A DNA stretch of 64,000 nt, from positions 124,001 through 188,000 of the forward strand of contig JAHFRP010000004.1 in assembly GCA_023266195.1 (NCBI GenBank), written 5' to 3'. How positions within the stretch are numbered: position 1 is the first letter of the stretch; each line of letters begins with the position of its first letter. This stretch comes from Sulfuricella sp. (GTDB lineage: Bacteria > Pseudomonadota > Gammaproteobacteria > Burkholderiales > Sulfuricellaceae). Made by a program: the position numbers and the translations under genes. The notes beneath the pieces are model-generated. The model saw nothing but the letters and a program-made list of their open reading frames with translations, searched no databases and was not told the origin of the DNA. Of this stretch, positions 35,844 to 43,626 are shown piece after piece.

Positions 35844-36449
35844 TCAGTGTGACGCCTTGCCGATTGCGCCTTCCTTGCCGGAGAGCAGATTCTGGATGTT
35901 GCTTTTGTGCCGCCAGATCAGGAGCACGCACAACACCGCCACCGCCGCGACCAGCACGCCGGCGTCGAGCAGCGCGAGGGCATAAAGCGGCGCCAATCCC
36001 GCAGCGATCAGGGCGGAAAGCGAGGAAATCCGCCAAAGCCTGGCCGCCAGCAGCCAAGTGACCAGGGCAGCCAGGCCGAGCCACGGATTCAGCGCCAGCA
36101 GGATGCCCAGCGCCGTGGCCACGCCCTTGCCGCCGTAAAACCCGAAAAACACCGGATAGACGTGGCCGAGGAATACCGCGACGGCCGCGGCCGCGACCAC
36201 GGTTTCATCCAACCCGTAGGCCGGCGCCAGATGCTGCGAAAGAAAGACCGCCAGCCAGCCCTTGGCGCCGTCGCCCAGCAGAGTGAGCGCGGCGGCCAGT
36301 TTTTTCCCGGTGCGCAACACGTTGGTCGCGCCCGGATTCTTCGAACCGAAAGTGCGCGGGTCGGGCAGGCCGAAAGCCTTGCTGGTGAGGACGGCGAAGG
36401 AAATCGAGCCGATCAGGTAAGCGGCGAGGATGAAAATTACCGAAGTCAT
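35844..36449 (-). CDS. plsY: Acyl-phosphate glycerol-3-phosphate acyltransferase PlsY
   Basis: 201 aa inner-membrane enzyme making lysophosphatidic acid from acyl-phosphate. Motifs: AYLIGSISFAVL, DPRTFGSKNPGATNVLRTGKK (G3P site), GHVYPVFFGFYGGKGVATALG and the C-terminal IWRHKSNIQNLLSGKE. About five to six membrane helices. Divergent from folB with a 50-base shared control region. Confidence 0.97.
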   Translation of the reverse strand: MTSVIFILAAYLIGSISFAVLTSKAFGLPDPRTFGSKNPGATNVLRTGKKLAAALTLLGDGAKGWLAVFLSQHLAPAYGLDETVVAAAAVAVFLGHVYPVFFGFYGGKGVATALGILLALNPWLGLAALVTWLLAARLWRISSLSALIAAGLAPLYALALLDAGVLVAAVAVLCVLLIWRHKSNIQNLLSGKEGAIGKASH

Positions 36450-36499
36450 AGCAAATCACTTAAAATGGTTTATTGAATTTTACGGCAAATAACCCCGCG

Positions 36500-36862
36500 A
36501 TGGACATCGTTTTCCTGGAAGAAATCAAGCTCGACATCCTCATCGGCATCTACGAGTGGGAGCGCAAGATCCCGCAAACCATCCGCCTCGACATCGAAAT
36601 CGGCCTGCCGCACAGCCGCGCCGGCGCGACCGACAGCATCGCCGACACCATCGACTACGGCGCGGTGATGGAACGCATCCGGCAAACCGCCGCCGAACAA
36701 CATTTTTCCCTGGTGGAAGCCCTCGCGGAGCATGTCGCCGCACTGATCCGTACCGAATTCGGCGCGCCCTGGGTCAAGGTTTCCGTCGCCAAGCTGGGCA
36801 TGCTGCGCGGCGTCAAGCGATTGGGCGTCGTCATCGAGCGGGGCGCCCGACCATCGGCCTAG
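36500..36862 (+). CDS. folB: Dihydroneopterin aldolase FolB
   Basis: 120 aa enzyme of folate synthesis that converts dihydroneopterin to hydroxymethyl-dihydropterin. Family blocks: MDIVFLEEIKLDILIGIYEWER, DTIDYGAVM, FSLVEALAEHVA and VSVAKLGMLRGVK. Start corrected to ATG 36500 from the track's 36473. The 3' end overlaps the apparent start region of the TauE-type gene. Confidence 0.96.
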   Translation: MDIVFLEEIKLDILIGIYEWERKIPQTIRLDIEIGLPHSRAGATDSIADTIDYGAVMERIRQTAAEQHFSLVEALAEHVAALIRTEFGAPWVKVSVAKLGMLRGVKRLGVVIERGARPSA

Positions 36863-37587
36863 AAATCCCGATTTCCGCGCTGGCGATCCTGCTCCTCGCC
36901 TACACCATTCGCGGCATCACGGGCTTCGGCTCCGGCCTGATCTCGGTGCCGCTGCTGGCGCATTTCATGCCGCTGCAATTCGTCGTGCCGTTCGTGCTGG
37001 TGCTGGATTTCACCGCTTCCATCGTCCTCGGCGGCAACAACCGCGAGCACATCGACTGGCGGGAAATAAAACCCCTGCTGCCCTTCAGCGCCGTCGGCAT
37101 AATCCTGGGCGCGACGCTGTTGATCCGGCTGCCGCGTGAACCGCTGCTGACCGGACTGGGCATACTCGTCGCGATTTTCGGCCTGCGCACCTTGCTCGAC
37201 AGCCACGGCGACAAGCCGATCTCCCGGTTCTGGGCAGCGCCCACCGGCCTGACGGGCGGCACCGTGGGCGCCCTGTTCGGCACCGGCGGCCCGCCGTACA
37301 TCGTCTACCTGTCGCACCGATTGAAAGACAAGGCACAGCTGCGCGCCACCTTCTCCGGCCTGTTCATGCTGGAAGGCGGGCTGCGCATCGGCACCTTTCT
37401 CGCCACCGGGCTGCTGCTGCAAAAAGGGATGCTGGCGAGCCTCCTTGCCGCCCTGCCGGTCATGGCGCTTGGCCTGTATTTCGGCCACCACGTGCATCTC
37501 GGCATTTCGCGCCGGCAACTGTTCAGGCTCATCGGCCTGCTGCTTATCGGCAGCGGCGGATCGCTGCTGTGGAAAGCCTGGATGTGA
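36853..37587 (+). CDS. TauE/SafE-family membrane transporter, start codon uncertain
   Basis: About 240 aa with seven to eight membrane helices. Paired family signatures are IRGITGFGSGLISVPLLAHFMP and LTGGTVGALFGTGGPPYIVYLSHR. Family members export sulfoacetate, sulfite or related organic anions, which would suit a sulfur oxidiser, but the substrate cannot be read from sequence. The frame has no ATG, GTG or TTG between the folB interior (36556) and the first helix. The coordinate given starts at ATC 36853; ATT 36871 is another candidate. The frame overlaps folB. Confidence 0.8.
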   Translation: MGLEIPISALAILLLAYTIRGITGFGSGLISVPLLAHFMPLQFVVPFVLVLDFTASIVLGGNNREHIDWREIKPLLPFSAVGIILGATLLIRLPREPLLTGLGILVAIFGLRTLLDSHGDKPISRFWAAPTGLTGGTVGALFGTGGPPYIVYLSHRLKDKAQLRATFSGLFMLEGGLRIGTFLATGLLLQKGMLASLLAALPVMALGLYFGHHVHLGISRRQLFRLIGLLLIGSGGSLLWKAWM

Positions 37588-37605
37588 TTTTTGCTGCGGA
37601 TTCGT

Positions 37606-38571
37606 TCAGCCGCGCGGGTGATGTTCCGCATGCAGCTGTTTCAGCCGCTCCCGCGCCACATGGGTATAAATCTGCGTGGTGGAAATGTCGGCGTGGCCAA
37701 GCAGCATCTGCACCACGCGCAAATCGGCGCCATGGTTGAGCAAATGGGTGGCGAAAGCGTGGCGCAGCGTGTGCGGCGACAAAGGCTTGCCGACGCCGCC
37801 GGCGACGGCGCGGCGCTTGATCAGGCACCAGAATCCCTGGCGGGTCATCGCTGTGCCGCGCGCGGTGACGAACAAGGCGTCGCACGGCCGGCCGCCCAGC
37901 AATGAGGGCCGCGCCTCGGCCCGGTAGCGCTTGATCCAGGCGATCGCCTCCTCGCCCAGCGGCACCAGCCGCTCCTTGCCGCCCTTGCCCATGACCCGCA
38001 CCACGCCCATCTCCAGGCTTGCTTCCATCACTTTCAAAGCCACCAGTTCGGACACCCGCAAGCCGGTGGCATAAAGCGTTTCCAGCATGGCCTTGTCGCG
38101 CAATCCGAGCGGGTCGCCGTCCGGAATATTCAGCAAGGCCTCGACATCCGCTTCGGTCAGATTTTTGGGCAGCCCCCTCGACTGTTTCGGCGACGCGATG
38201 TTGAGCGTGGGGTCGGCCCCGATCCGGCCCTGCCGCAACAGATAGCGGTAGAACCGCCGCAGGCTGGACAGCTCGCGGCTGGCCGTGCTGGCGCGGGTTT
38301 TGGCGATGTTGTACTGATGCGCCAGGTAGCCTTCGAGCTCGGCATGGCTGACATCGAGCAAGCCCCTTCCGCCTTGTTTGTGCAGCCACGCCCCAAACTG
38401 CTGCAGATCGCGCCGGTAGCTTTCCAGAGTGTTGCGCGCCAGCCCGTCCTCCAGCCACAGTGCATCGCAGAATTCGTCGAGCAGACCCGCGTTGATGTGA
38501 AGCTCGGGAAGCGAGCCGCCGCCCCCTTCTCCCGTCGAAGGGAGAGGGCTAGGGAAGGGGGAAATGTTCAT
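37606..38571 (-). CDS. xerD: Tyrosine recombinase XerD
   Basis: 321 aa chromosome-dimer resolution recombinase. Core-binding domain about residues 25-110; catalytic residues in ATGLRVSELVAL (Arg), MGKGGKERLVP (Lys), SPHTLRHAFATHLL (His/Arg), LLGHADISTTQIYTH (His and Tyr). ATG 38571 adds an unusual N-terminus PFPSPLPSTGEGGGGS, which is translated from a CCCTTCTCCC/GGGAGAGGG palindrome. The start overlaps the ogt end by 23 bases. Confidence 0.95.
   Translation of the reverse strand: MNISPFPSPLPSTGEGGGGSLPELHINAGLLDEFCDALWLEDGLARNTLESYRRDLQQFGAWLHKQGGRGLLDVSHAELEGYLAHQYNIAKTRASTASRELSSLRRFYRYLLRQGRIGADPTLNIASPKQSRGLPKNLTEADVEALLNIPDGDPLGLRDKAMLETLYATGLRVSELVALKVMEASLEMGVVRVMGKGGKERLVPLGEEAIAWIKRYRAEARPSLLGGRPCDALFVTARGTAMTRQGFWCLIKRRAVAGGVGKPLSPHTLRHAFATHLLNHGADLRVVQMLLGHADISTTQIYTHVARERLKQLHAEHHPRG
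38523..38548. repeat. CCCTCTCCC-type palindrome within xerD start region
   Basis: CCCTTCTCCC-gtcgaa-GGGAGAGGG lies inside the first codons of xerD and directly after the ogt stop. The same motif as the perfect 11-base-arm palindrome at 54438-54461. Confidence 0.7.
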
Positions 38572-39022
38572 GCGCCAGCAGCCAACGCTTGATTTCCAGC
38601 GGGTCGCCGCCGGTGCCGCCCATGAAGCCGCCGAGGCCGTTTTGCGCCAGCACGCGGTGGCAGGGGATGACGATGGGGATCGGATTGGTGCCGCAGGCCC
38701 GGCCCACGGCACGCGGCGCGGTATGCAGCCGCTGCGCCAGTTCGCCGTAGCGCAACGTCGAGCCGCCGGGAATATTCCTCAGCGCCTGCCACACCCTGGT
38801 CTGGAACGCGGTGCCACGCATCGCGAGCGGCAGGTCGAAGCGGAATGCAGAATCGGCCAGGTAGGCGCGCAGCTGGGCGCCCACCTCCTCGGCCGCCTGG
38901 TTTTGCGGAGCTAGTTCCGGCGTGCCGGGCGGCAGGAAGTCGATCCCGACCAGGAACTCGCCGTCCGTTACGATGCCAAGCACGGCGAAAGGGGCAAGCA
39001 GTCTGGCGTGATAGGCTTTCAT
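38549..39022 (-). CDS. ogt: Methylated-DNA-protein cysteine methyltransferase Ogt
   Basis: 157 aa suicide repair enzyme for O6-methylguanine. Active-site block IPIVIPCHRVLAQNG, DNA-binding ALRNIPGGSTLRYGELAQRL and ACGTNP. Start moved to ATG 39022 (MKAYHARLLAPF) from the track's 39082. It has no Ada-type regulatory domain. Divergent terminator and rplS follow on the far side. Confidence 0.95.
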   Translation of the reverse strand: MKAYHARLLAPFAVLGIVTDGEFLVGIDFLPPGTPELAPQNQAAEEVGAQLRAYLADSAFRFDLPLAMRGTAFQTRVWQALRNIPGGSTLRYGELAQRLHTAPRAVGRACGTNPIPIVIPCHRVLAQNGLGGFMGGTGGDPLEIKRWLLAHEHFPLP

Positions 39023-39072
39023 CAGAACATTATAGCGCGAACGATCGCGACGGCGGCCAGCCCCAAAATGAA

Positions 39073-39103
39073 CAAAGGCCACGAAGCTGCCTTCGTGGCC
39101 TTT
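39073..39103. terminator. Bidirectional terminator between rplS and ogt
   Basis: AAAGGCCACGAAG-ctgc-CTTCGTGGCCTTT: 13-bp stem with terminal A and T runs, just after the rplS stop. Ends the rpsP-rimM-trmD-rplS transcript. Confidence 0.85.
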
Positions 39104-39124
39104 ATTTCGGAAATACGAAGCTGC

Positions 39125-39502
39125 TTATGCGGCCGTCGGCGCTTTGCGGGCAACCAGCTTTTCCTTGATGCGGGCGGACTTGCCGGAACGATCGCGCAGG
39201 TAGTACAGCTTGGCGCGACGCACGTCGCCGCGGCGCTTCAGCTCGATGCTGGCGATCAGCGGGGAATAGGTCTGGAAAGTACGCTCCACGCCTTCGCCCG
39301 AGGAAACCTTGCGCACGATGAAGGAAGAATTGAGGCCCTTGTTGCGTTTGGCGATGACCACGCCTTCGAAAGCCTGCACGCGCTTGCGCGTGCCTTCAAC
39401 CACGTTGACGCCGACGATCACCGTGTCGCCGGGGGAGAATTCGGGGATGGTCTTGCCCAGGCGGGCGATTTCTTCCTGTTCCAGTTGCTTGATGATATCC
39501 AT
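39125..39502 (-). CDS. rplS: 50S ribosomal protein L19
   Basis: 125 aa. Typical L19: [52 protein letters not shown] and [27 protein letters not shown]. Last gene of the rpsP operon, 26 bases after trmD. Confidence 0.98.
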   Translation of the reverse strand: MDIIKQLEQEEIARLGKTIPEFSPGDTVIVGVNVVEGTRKRVQAFEGVVIAKRNKGLNSSFIVRKVSSGEGVERTFQTYSPLIASIELKRRGDVRRAKLYYLRDRSGKSARIKEKLVARKAPTAA

Positions 39503-39528
39503 TTGAAACCACTCCTAAAGGTTATTTG

Positions 39529-40281
39529 TCAGGATTCCTGTTCCTGCTGATACTCGGCCAGCAGCCCGGATTCCTCTTTTGTCAACTGACGGGCGGCCAA
39601 CAAATCAGGCCGCCTGAGCCAGGTCCTTCCCAACGCCTGCTTCAACCGCCAGCGTTGAATCTCGGCATGGTGCCCGGACAACAGCACATCCGGCACCGCC
39701 ACGCCCCGGTAAACCTCGGGGCGGGTGTAGTGGGGGCAATCCAGCAGCCCATCCACGAATGAATCCTGCACGGCGGAATCGGCGTCGCCGAGCACGCCCG
39801 GCAACTGCCGGACGACGGCATCGATCAACACCATCGCCGCCAGCTCCCCGCCCGACAATACGTAGTCGCCGAGCGAAATTTCTTCGTCCACCTGATTTTG
39901 CAGCAGGCGCTCGTCCACGCCCTCGTAGCGGCTTGCCAGCAGGATCAGGCCCGGTTCGCAGGTCAGTTCCATGACCCGCCGGTGAGTCAGCGCCTTGCCC
40001 TGGGGCGACAGGTGGATCACCCTGGCTTTGTCCGCGCCAGCTAAGCGCTGCCGCTCCTTCGCGGCGAGAATCGCCCTCTCCAGCGGTTCGCCCAGCATCA
40101 CCATGCCCGGCCCGCCGCCGTAGGGGCGGTCGTCCACCGTGCGGTAATTATCCTCGGTAAAGTCCCGCGGATTCCACAGCTGCAGCTGGAAACGCCCCTG
40201 CTCCAGCGCCCGCCGCGTGATGCCGTATCTGGCCAGCGCGTCGAACATCGGCGGAAACAGGGTGATGACGTCGAAATTCAA
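39529..40281 (-). CDS. trmD: tRNA (guanine-N1)-methyltransferase TrmD
   Basis: 250 aa SPOUT enzyme methylating G37. Family blocks: [69 protein letters not shown] and [21 protein letters not shown]. The only usable start is TTG 40281, which lies at the inner edge of MITE-like element 3. That element's terminal repeat also provides the upstream GAGG that may serve as RBS. Confidence 0.96.
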   Translation of the reverse strand: MNFDVITLFPPMFDALARYGITRRALEQGRFQLQLWNPRDFTEDNYRTVDDRPYGGGPGMVMLGEPLERAILAAKERQRLAGADKARVIHLSPQGKALTHRRVMELTCEPGLILLASRYEGVDERLLQNQVDEEISLGDYVLSGGELAAMVLIDAVVRQLPGVLGDADSAVQDSFVDGLLDCPHYTRPEVYRGVAVPDVLLSGHHAEIQRWRLKQALGRTWLRRPDLLAARQLTKEESGLLAEYQQEQES

Positions 40282-40519
40282 CCTGGAAACCTCAGTTGGA
40301 CGGGCTGAGTGTGCGGTTTTGCGGGTGCAGGGCTAGGCGCAACGACGAAGGAATGGCTATTCCATTCCAAGGAGTTGCAACAACGCCATGCGCCCGCAAA
40401 ACCGTGCAATCCGGCCCGTAGCGCTCTCAACCAAACGGGTAAACGCAAAAATCATGACAAAGCGTTTAGAACCAAAATGTTAACCTTCATGGCAAGCGGT
40501 CAACCGAGGTTTCCAGGTT
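40280..40519. mobile_element. MITE-like palindromic element 3 inside the rpsP operon
   Basis: 240 bases with imperfect 19-base terminal repeats (AACCTGGAAACCTCaGTTG and CAACcGAGGTTTCCAGGTT). Inner arms GCGGTTTTGCGGG/CGCCCGCAAAACCG surround the 55-base core at 40332-40386, which is the inverse of the core in element 2. It separates rimM from trmD, normally adjacent, and touches the stop of one and the start of the other. Confidence 0.85.
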
Positions 40520-41025
40520 CAATAATCCGCGCCCCAGTCCGCGCTAACCCGGCCCGCGGCCAGGTCCACATCGAGGATGACCTGCTTGACGAACGGGATC
40601 AGCCGTTCGCGCTCGCCTTCCACCACCAGCACGTCGTTGGCGCCGGTTTCCAGCACATCCGCCACTTTGCCCAGCGCCTCGCCCTGAACATTGACCACTT
40701 CCAGCCCGATCAGATCGGACCAGTAATATTCGTTTTCCGCAGTTTCCGGCAATGCCCCGCGCAGCACGCCGACCTCCCGGCCTTTGAGCGCAGCGGCCGC
40801 ATCGCGGTCGTTGCATCCGGCCAGCCGGGCCACCACGATCTGGTGATGGCCTTCGCTCTCCAACACGGCCACTTCACGCCAGTCATCACCCCGCCCCACA
40901 TACCAGGCCGGATAATCCAGCAAGCCATCTATTTCCTCGGTAAACGGCTGAATCTTGACCCAGCCGCGAATACCGAACGGGGCGACGATGCGCCCCATGA
41001 CCACCAGATCTTTAGGCAGCGGCAC
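40519..41025 (-). CDS. rimM: Ribosome maturation factor RimM
   Basis: 168 aa protein needed for 30S head maturation; binds S19. N-terminal domain [24 protein letters not shown]-terminal PRC-barrel [39 protein letters not shown] and [16 protein letters not shown] 41025 overlaps the rpsP end. The stop TGA lies in the terminal repeat of the palindromic element. Confidence 0.96.
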   Translation of the reverse strand: MPLPKDLVVMGRIVAPFGIRGWVKIQPFTEEIDGLLDYPAWYVGRGDDWREVAVLESEGHHQIVVARLAGCNDRDAAAALKGREVGVLRGALPETAENEYYWSDLIGLEVVNVQGEALGKVADVLETGANDVLVVEGERERLIPFVKQVILDVDLAAGRVSADWGADY

Positions 41026-41254
41026 GCTTGACCAGCTTCGCCACGGCGTCGGACAGCAATGCGCCGTTACCTTGCCAGTAGCTGATGCGGTCGTTGTCGA
41101 GGCGCAGCGCTTCCTGGCCTTCGCGGGCGACGGGGTTGTAGAAACCCACGCGCTCGATGAAGCGACCGTCGCGGCGATTGCGGGAATCGGCCACCACTAC
41201 ATTGTAAAAGGGGCGCTTCTTGGCGCCGCCACGGGCAAGTCGAATCACAACCAT
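41012..41254 (-). CDS. rpsP: 30S ribosomal protein S16
   Basis: 80 aa, [41 protein letters not shown]: standard S16. First gene of rpsP-rimM-trmD-rplS. Its 3' end overlaps rimM by 14 bases. Confidence 0.98.
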   Translation of the reverse strand: MVVIRLARGGAKKRPFYNVVVADSRNRRDGRFIERVGFYNPVAREGQEALRLDNDRISYWQGNGALLSDAVAKLVKRAAA

Positions 41255-41297
41255 TGTTTTACCCTTTGAAAAATTCTATTGGTCTAAAAAACCGGCA

Positions 41298-41327
41298 ATT
41301 TTACGCTAAGCTTTGGAAAAAAGGCAA
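41298..41327 (-). promoter_or_regulatory. Promoter of the rpsP operon
   Basis: Minus-strand TTGCCT (41327-41322) and TAAAAT (41303-41298) with an 18-base spacer, 44 bases upstream of the rpsP start and downstream of ffh. Confidence 0.6.
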
Positions 41328-41353
41328 GAAAGATTTGGGGGGCAGCCGTGCGA

Positions 41354-42697
41354 TCACATTCCCGGCAGCATGCCTTTCATGCCCCGCATCATCTTCGCCA
41401 TGCCGCCCTTGGACACCATTTTCATCATTTTCTGGGTCTGCTCGAACTGGCTGAGCAGGCGATTCACTTCCTGCACCTGCACCCCCGCACCGGCAGCGAT
41501 GCGGCGCTTGCGCGAGGCCTTGAGAATGGCCGGGTTGCGGCGTTCGCCCGGCGTCATCGAGTTGATGATGCCCTCGATGCGGTTGATCGACTTGTCGTCC
41601 GCCGCGCCCTGGGCGGCTTTCCCCAGATGCGCGGGCAGCTTGTCCATCAGGGCGGCGACGCCACCCATTTTTTTCATCTGCTGCAACTGCGCCTTGAAGT
41701 CTTCCAGGTCAAAGCTCTTGCCGGACTTGATCTTCTTCGCCAGCTTGACCGCCTCCTCCTGGTCCACGCCGCGCTGCGCCTCCTCGATCAGCGACAGCAC
41801 GTCGCCCATGCCGAGAATGCGCGAAGCCATGCGCTCGGGATGGAAGGGTTCGAGGCCGCCGACTTTCTCGCCGACGCCGGCGAACTTGATCGGCTTGCCG
41901 GTGACGTGGCGCACCGACAGCGCCGCACCGCCGCGCGCGTCGCCGTCGAGCTTGGTGAGCACCACGCCGGTCAGGGTCAGCGCGTCGTTGAATGCCTTGG
42001 CGGTATTGACCGCATCCTGGCCCTGCATGGCATCGACCACGAACAGGGTCTCGATCGGGTTGAGCGCTTCCTGCAGGCGCTTGATCTCGGCCATCATCGC
42101 CTCGTCCACCGCCAGACGGCCGGCGGTGTCGACGATCAGCACGTCGTGGAAATGCTTGTCGGCGTAGTCGCGCGCCGCCAGCGCGATTTGCTCCGGCTTC
42201 TGGCTTGGCTCGGCGGGGAAATAATCGGTGTCGAGCTGCTGCGCGAGGGCGCGCAACTGCTCCATTGCCGCCGGACGGTAGACGTCGCAGCTCGCCAGCA
42301 GCACCTTCTTTTTCAATTGCTCGCGCAGGTATTTGGCCAGCTTGGCGGAGGTAGTGGTCTTGCCGGCACCTTGCAGGCCGGCCATCAGGATCACCGCGGG
42401 CGGGCGGGTGGCGAAATTGAGCGCAGCGTTCTGTCCGCCCATCAGTTTGGTCATTTCCTGATGGACGATGCCGATCACCGCCTGGCCCGGCGTCAGGCTG
42501 GCCAGCACTTCCTGGCCCTGGGCCCGCTCTTTGACGTGGGCGATGAAATCCTTCACCACCGGCAGGGCGACGTCGGCCTCGAGCAGGGCCATGCGCACCT
42601 CGCGCAGGGCGTCCTGGATGTTGGCCTCGGTCAGGCGCGCCTGGCCACGCAAGGTTTTGATTACGCCGGCAAGGCGCGAGGAAAGGTTGTCGAACAT
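41354..42697 (-). CDS. ffh: Signal recognition particle GTPase Ffh
   Basis: 447 aa. N domain, G domain with GLQGAGKTTTSAKLA, DTAGRLAVDEA and TKLDGDARGGAAL, and Met-rich M domain (QQMKKMGG, FEQTQKMMKMVSKGGMAKMMRGMKGMLPGM) that binds signal peptides and 4.5S RNA. Delivers nascent membrane proteins to FtsY. Divergent from the CcsA-like gene, as in many proteobacteria. Confidence 0.98.
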   Translation of the reverse strand: MFDNLSSRLAGVIKTLRGQARLTEANIQDALREVRMALLEADVALPVVKDFIAHVKERAQGQEVLASLTPGQAVIGIVHQEMTKLMGGQNAALNFATRPPAVILMAGLQGAGKTTTSAKLAKYLREQLKKKVLLASCDVYRPAAMEQLRALAQQLDTDYFPAEPSQKPEQIALAARDYADKHFHDVLIVDTAGRLAVDEAMMAEIKRLQEALNPIETLFVVDAMQGQDAVNTAKAFNDALTLTGVVLTKLDGDARGGAALSVRHVTGKPIKFAGVGEKVGGLEPFHPERMASRILGMGDVLSLIEEAQRGVDQEEAVKLAKKIKSGKSFDLEDFKAQLQQMKKMGGVAALMDKLPAHLGKAAQGAADDKSINRIEGIINSMTPGERRNPAILKASRKRRIAAGAGVQVQEVNRLLSQFEQTQKMMKMVSKGGMAKMMRGMKGMLPGM

Positions 42698-42795
42698 GGC
42701 TGGAATACCCGCTGAATGTTAATCCGGATAAGGATAGTGTAGACTTGTGCTTAAAGAAATCTAAAGAAACACATGGTCGGCGATTCTACAACACA

Positions 42796-43614
42796 ATGAG
42801 CGGTTCACTCCATTTCCTCGCTTTCCTGCTCTACGGCGCCATCGGGCTGTTCTTTTGGCGCACGGTCTGGCGCCCGACCGCCGCAGAACAGCAATCGACC
42901 GCATCGCTGGCGGGGCGCTGGGCCACGCTCGCACCTCTCGCGCTGCATGGCGGACTGGTTTATTTCTCCCTGTTTCCCGACACGCAACTCAGCCTCGGCG
43001 TCGGCAACACCATCTCCGCCATTGCCTGGCTGACCGTGCTGGTGTACTGGCTCGCCAGCTTCCGCTACGACATGGAAGGGCTGCAAACGCTGGTACTACC
43101 CGGCGCCGGCGTGTGCCTGCTATTGCCCCTGGCGTTTCCGGAAGCGCATACCATCACCCACACCGAGCTGCCGGTTTTCAAGATTCACCTGCTGATTTCG
43201 CTGCTGGCCTACAGCCTGTTCACCATCGCGGCGCTGCATGCCCTGCTGATGGCCTTGACGGAACGGCGCCTGCACGGCCACGCCCTGGCACACATCCTGA
43301 ACAAGCTGCCGCCACTGCTGGCGATGGAATCGCTGCTGTTCCGCATCATCACCGTCGGCTTCATCCTGCTCACGCTATCCATCCTGAGCGGCGTCGTGTT
43401 CTCCGAAGAGCTGTTCCACAAGCCGCTGCAATTCAGTCACAAGTCGCTGTTCGCACTGCTTTCCTGGGGCATCTATGCGGCCCTGCTGGGCGGGCGGCAG
43501 ATCTACGGCTGGCGCGGTCGCACTGCCATCCGCTGGACGCTGGCCGGATTCGCCATGCTGTTCCTGGCCTATCTCGGCAGCAAGTTCGTGCTGGAAGTGG
43601 TGCTGCACCGTTAA
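42796..43614 (+). CDS. CcsA/YpjD-like cytochrome c assembly membrane protein
   Basis: 272 aa with about eight membrane helices. Conserved histidines in HGGLVYF, KIHLLISLLAYSLF and HKSLFALLSWGIYA suggest haem or quinol ligation, as in CcsA/CcmC-family proteins. The signature WGxWD of true haem handlers is not seen. ATG 42796 preferred to the track's 42745. The ffh-ypjD-corB neighbourhood is the same as in enterics; precise role unknown. Confidence 0.88.
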   Translation: MSGSLHFLAFLLYGAIGLFFWRTVWRPTAAEQQSTASLAGRWATLAPLALHGGLVYFSLFPDTQLSLGVGNTISAIAWLTVLVYWLASFRYDMEGLQTLVLPGAGVCLLLPLAFPEAHTITHTELPVFKIHLLISLLAYSLFTIAALHALLMALTERRLHGHALAHILNKLPPLLAMESLLFRIITVGFILLTLSILSGVVFSEELFHKPLQFSHKSLFALLSWGIYAALLGGRQIYGWRGRTAIRWTLAGFAMLFLAYLGSKFVLEVVLHR

Positions 43615-43626
43615 GGCTTTTCCTCC

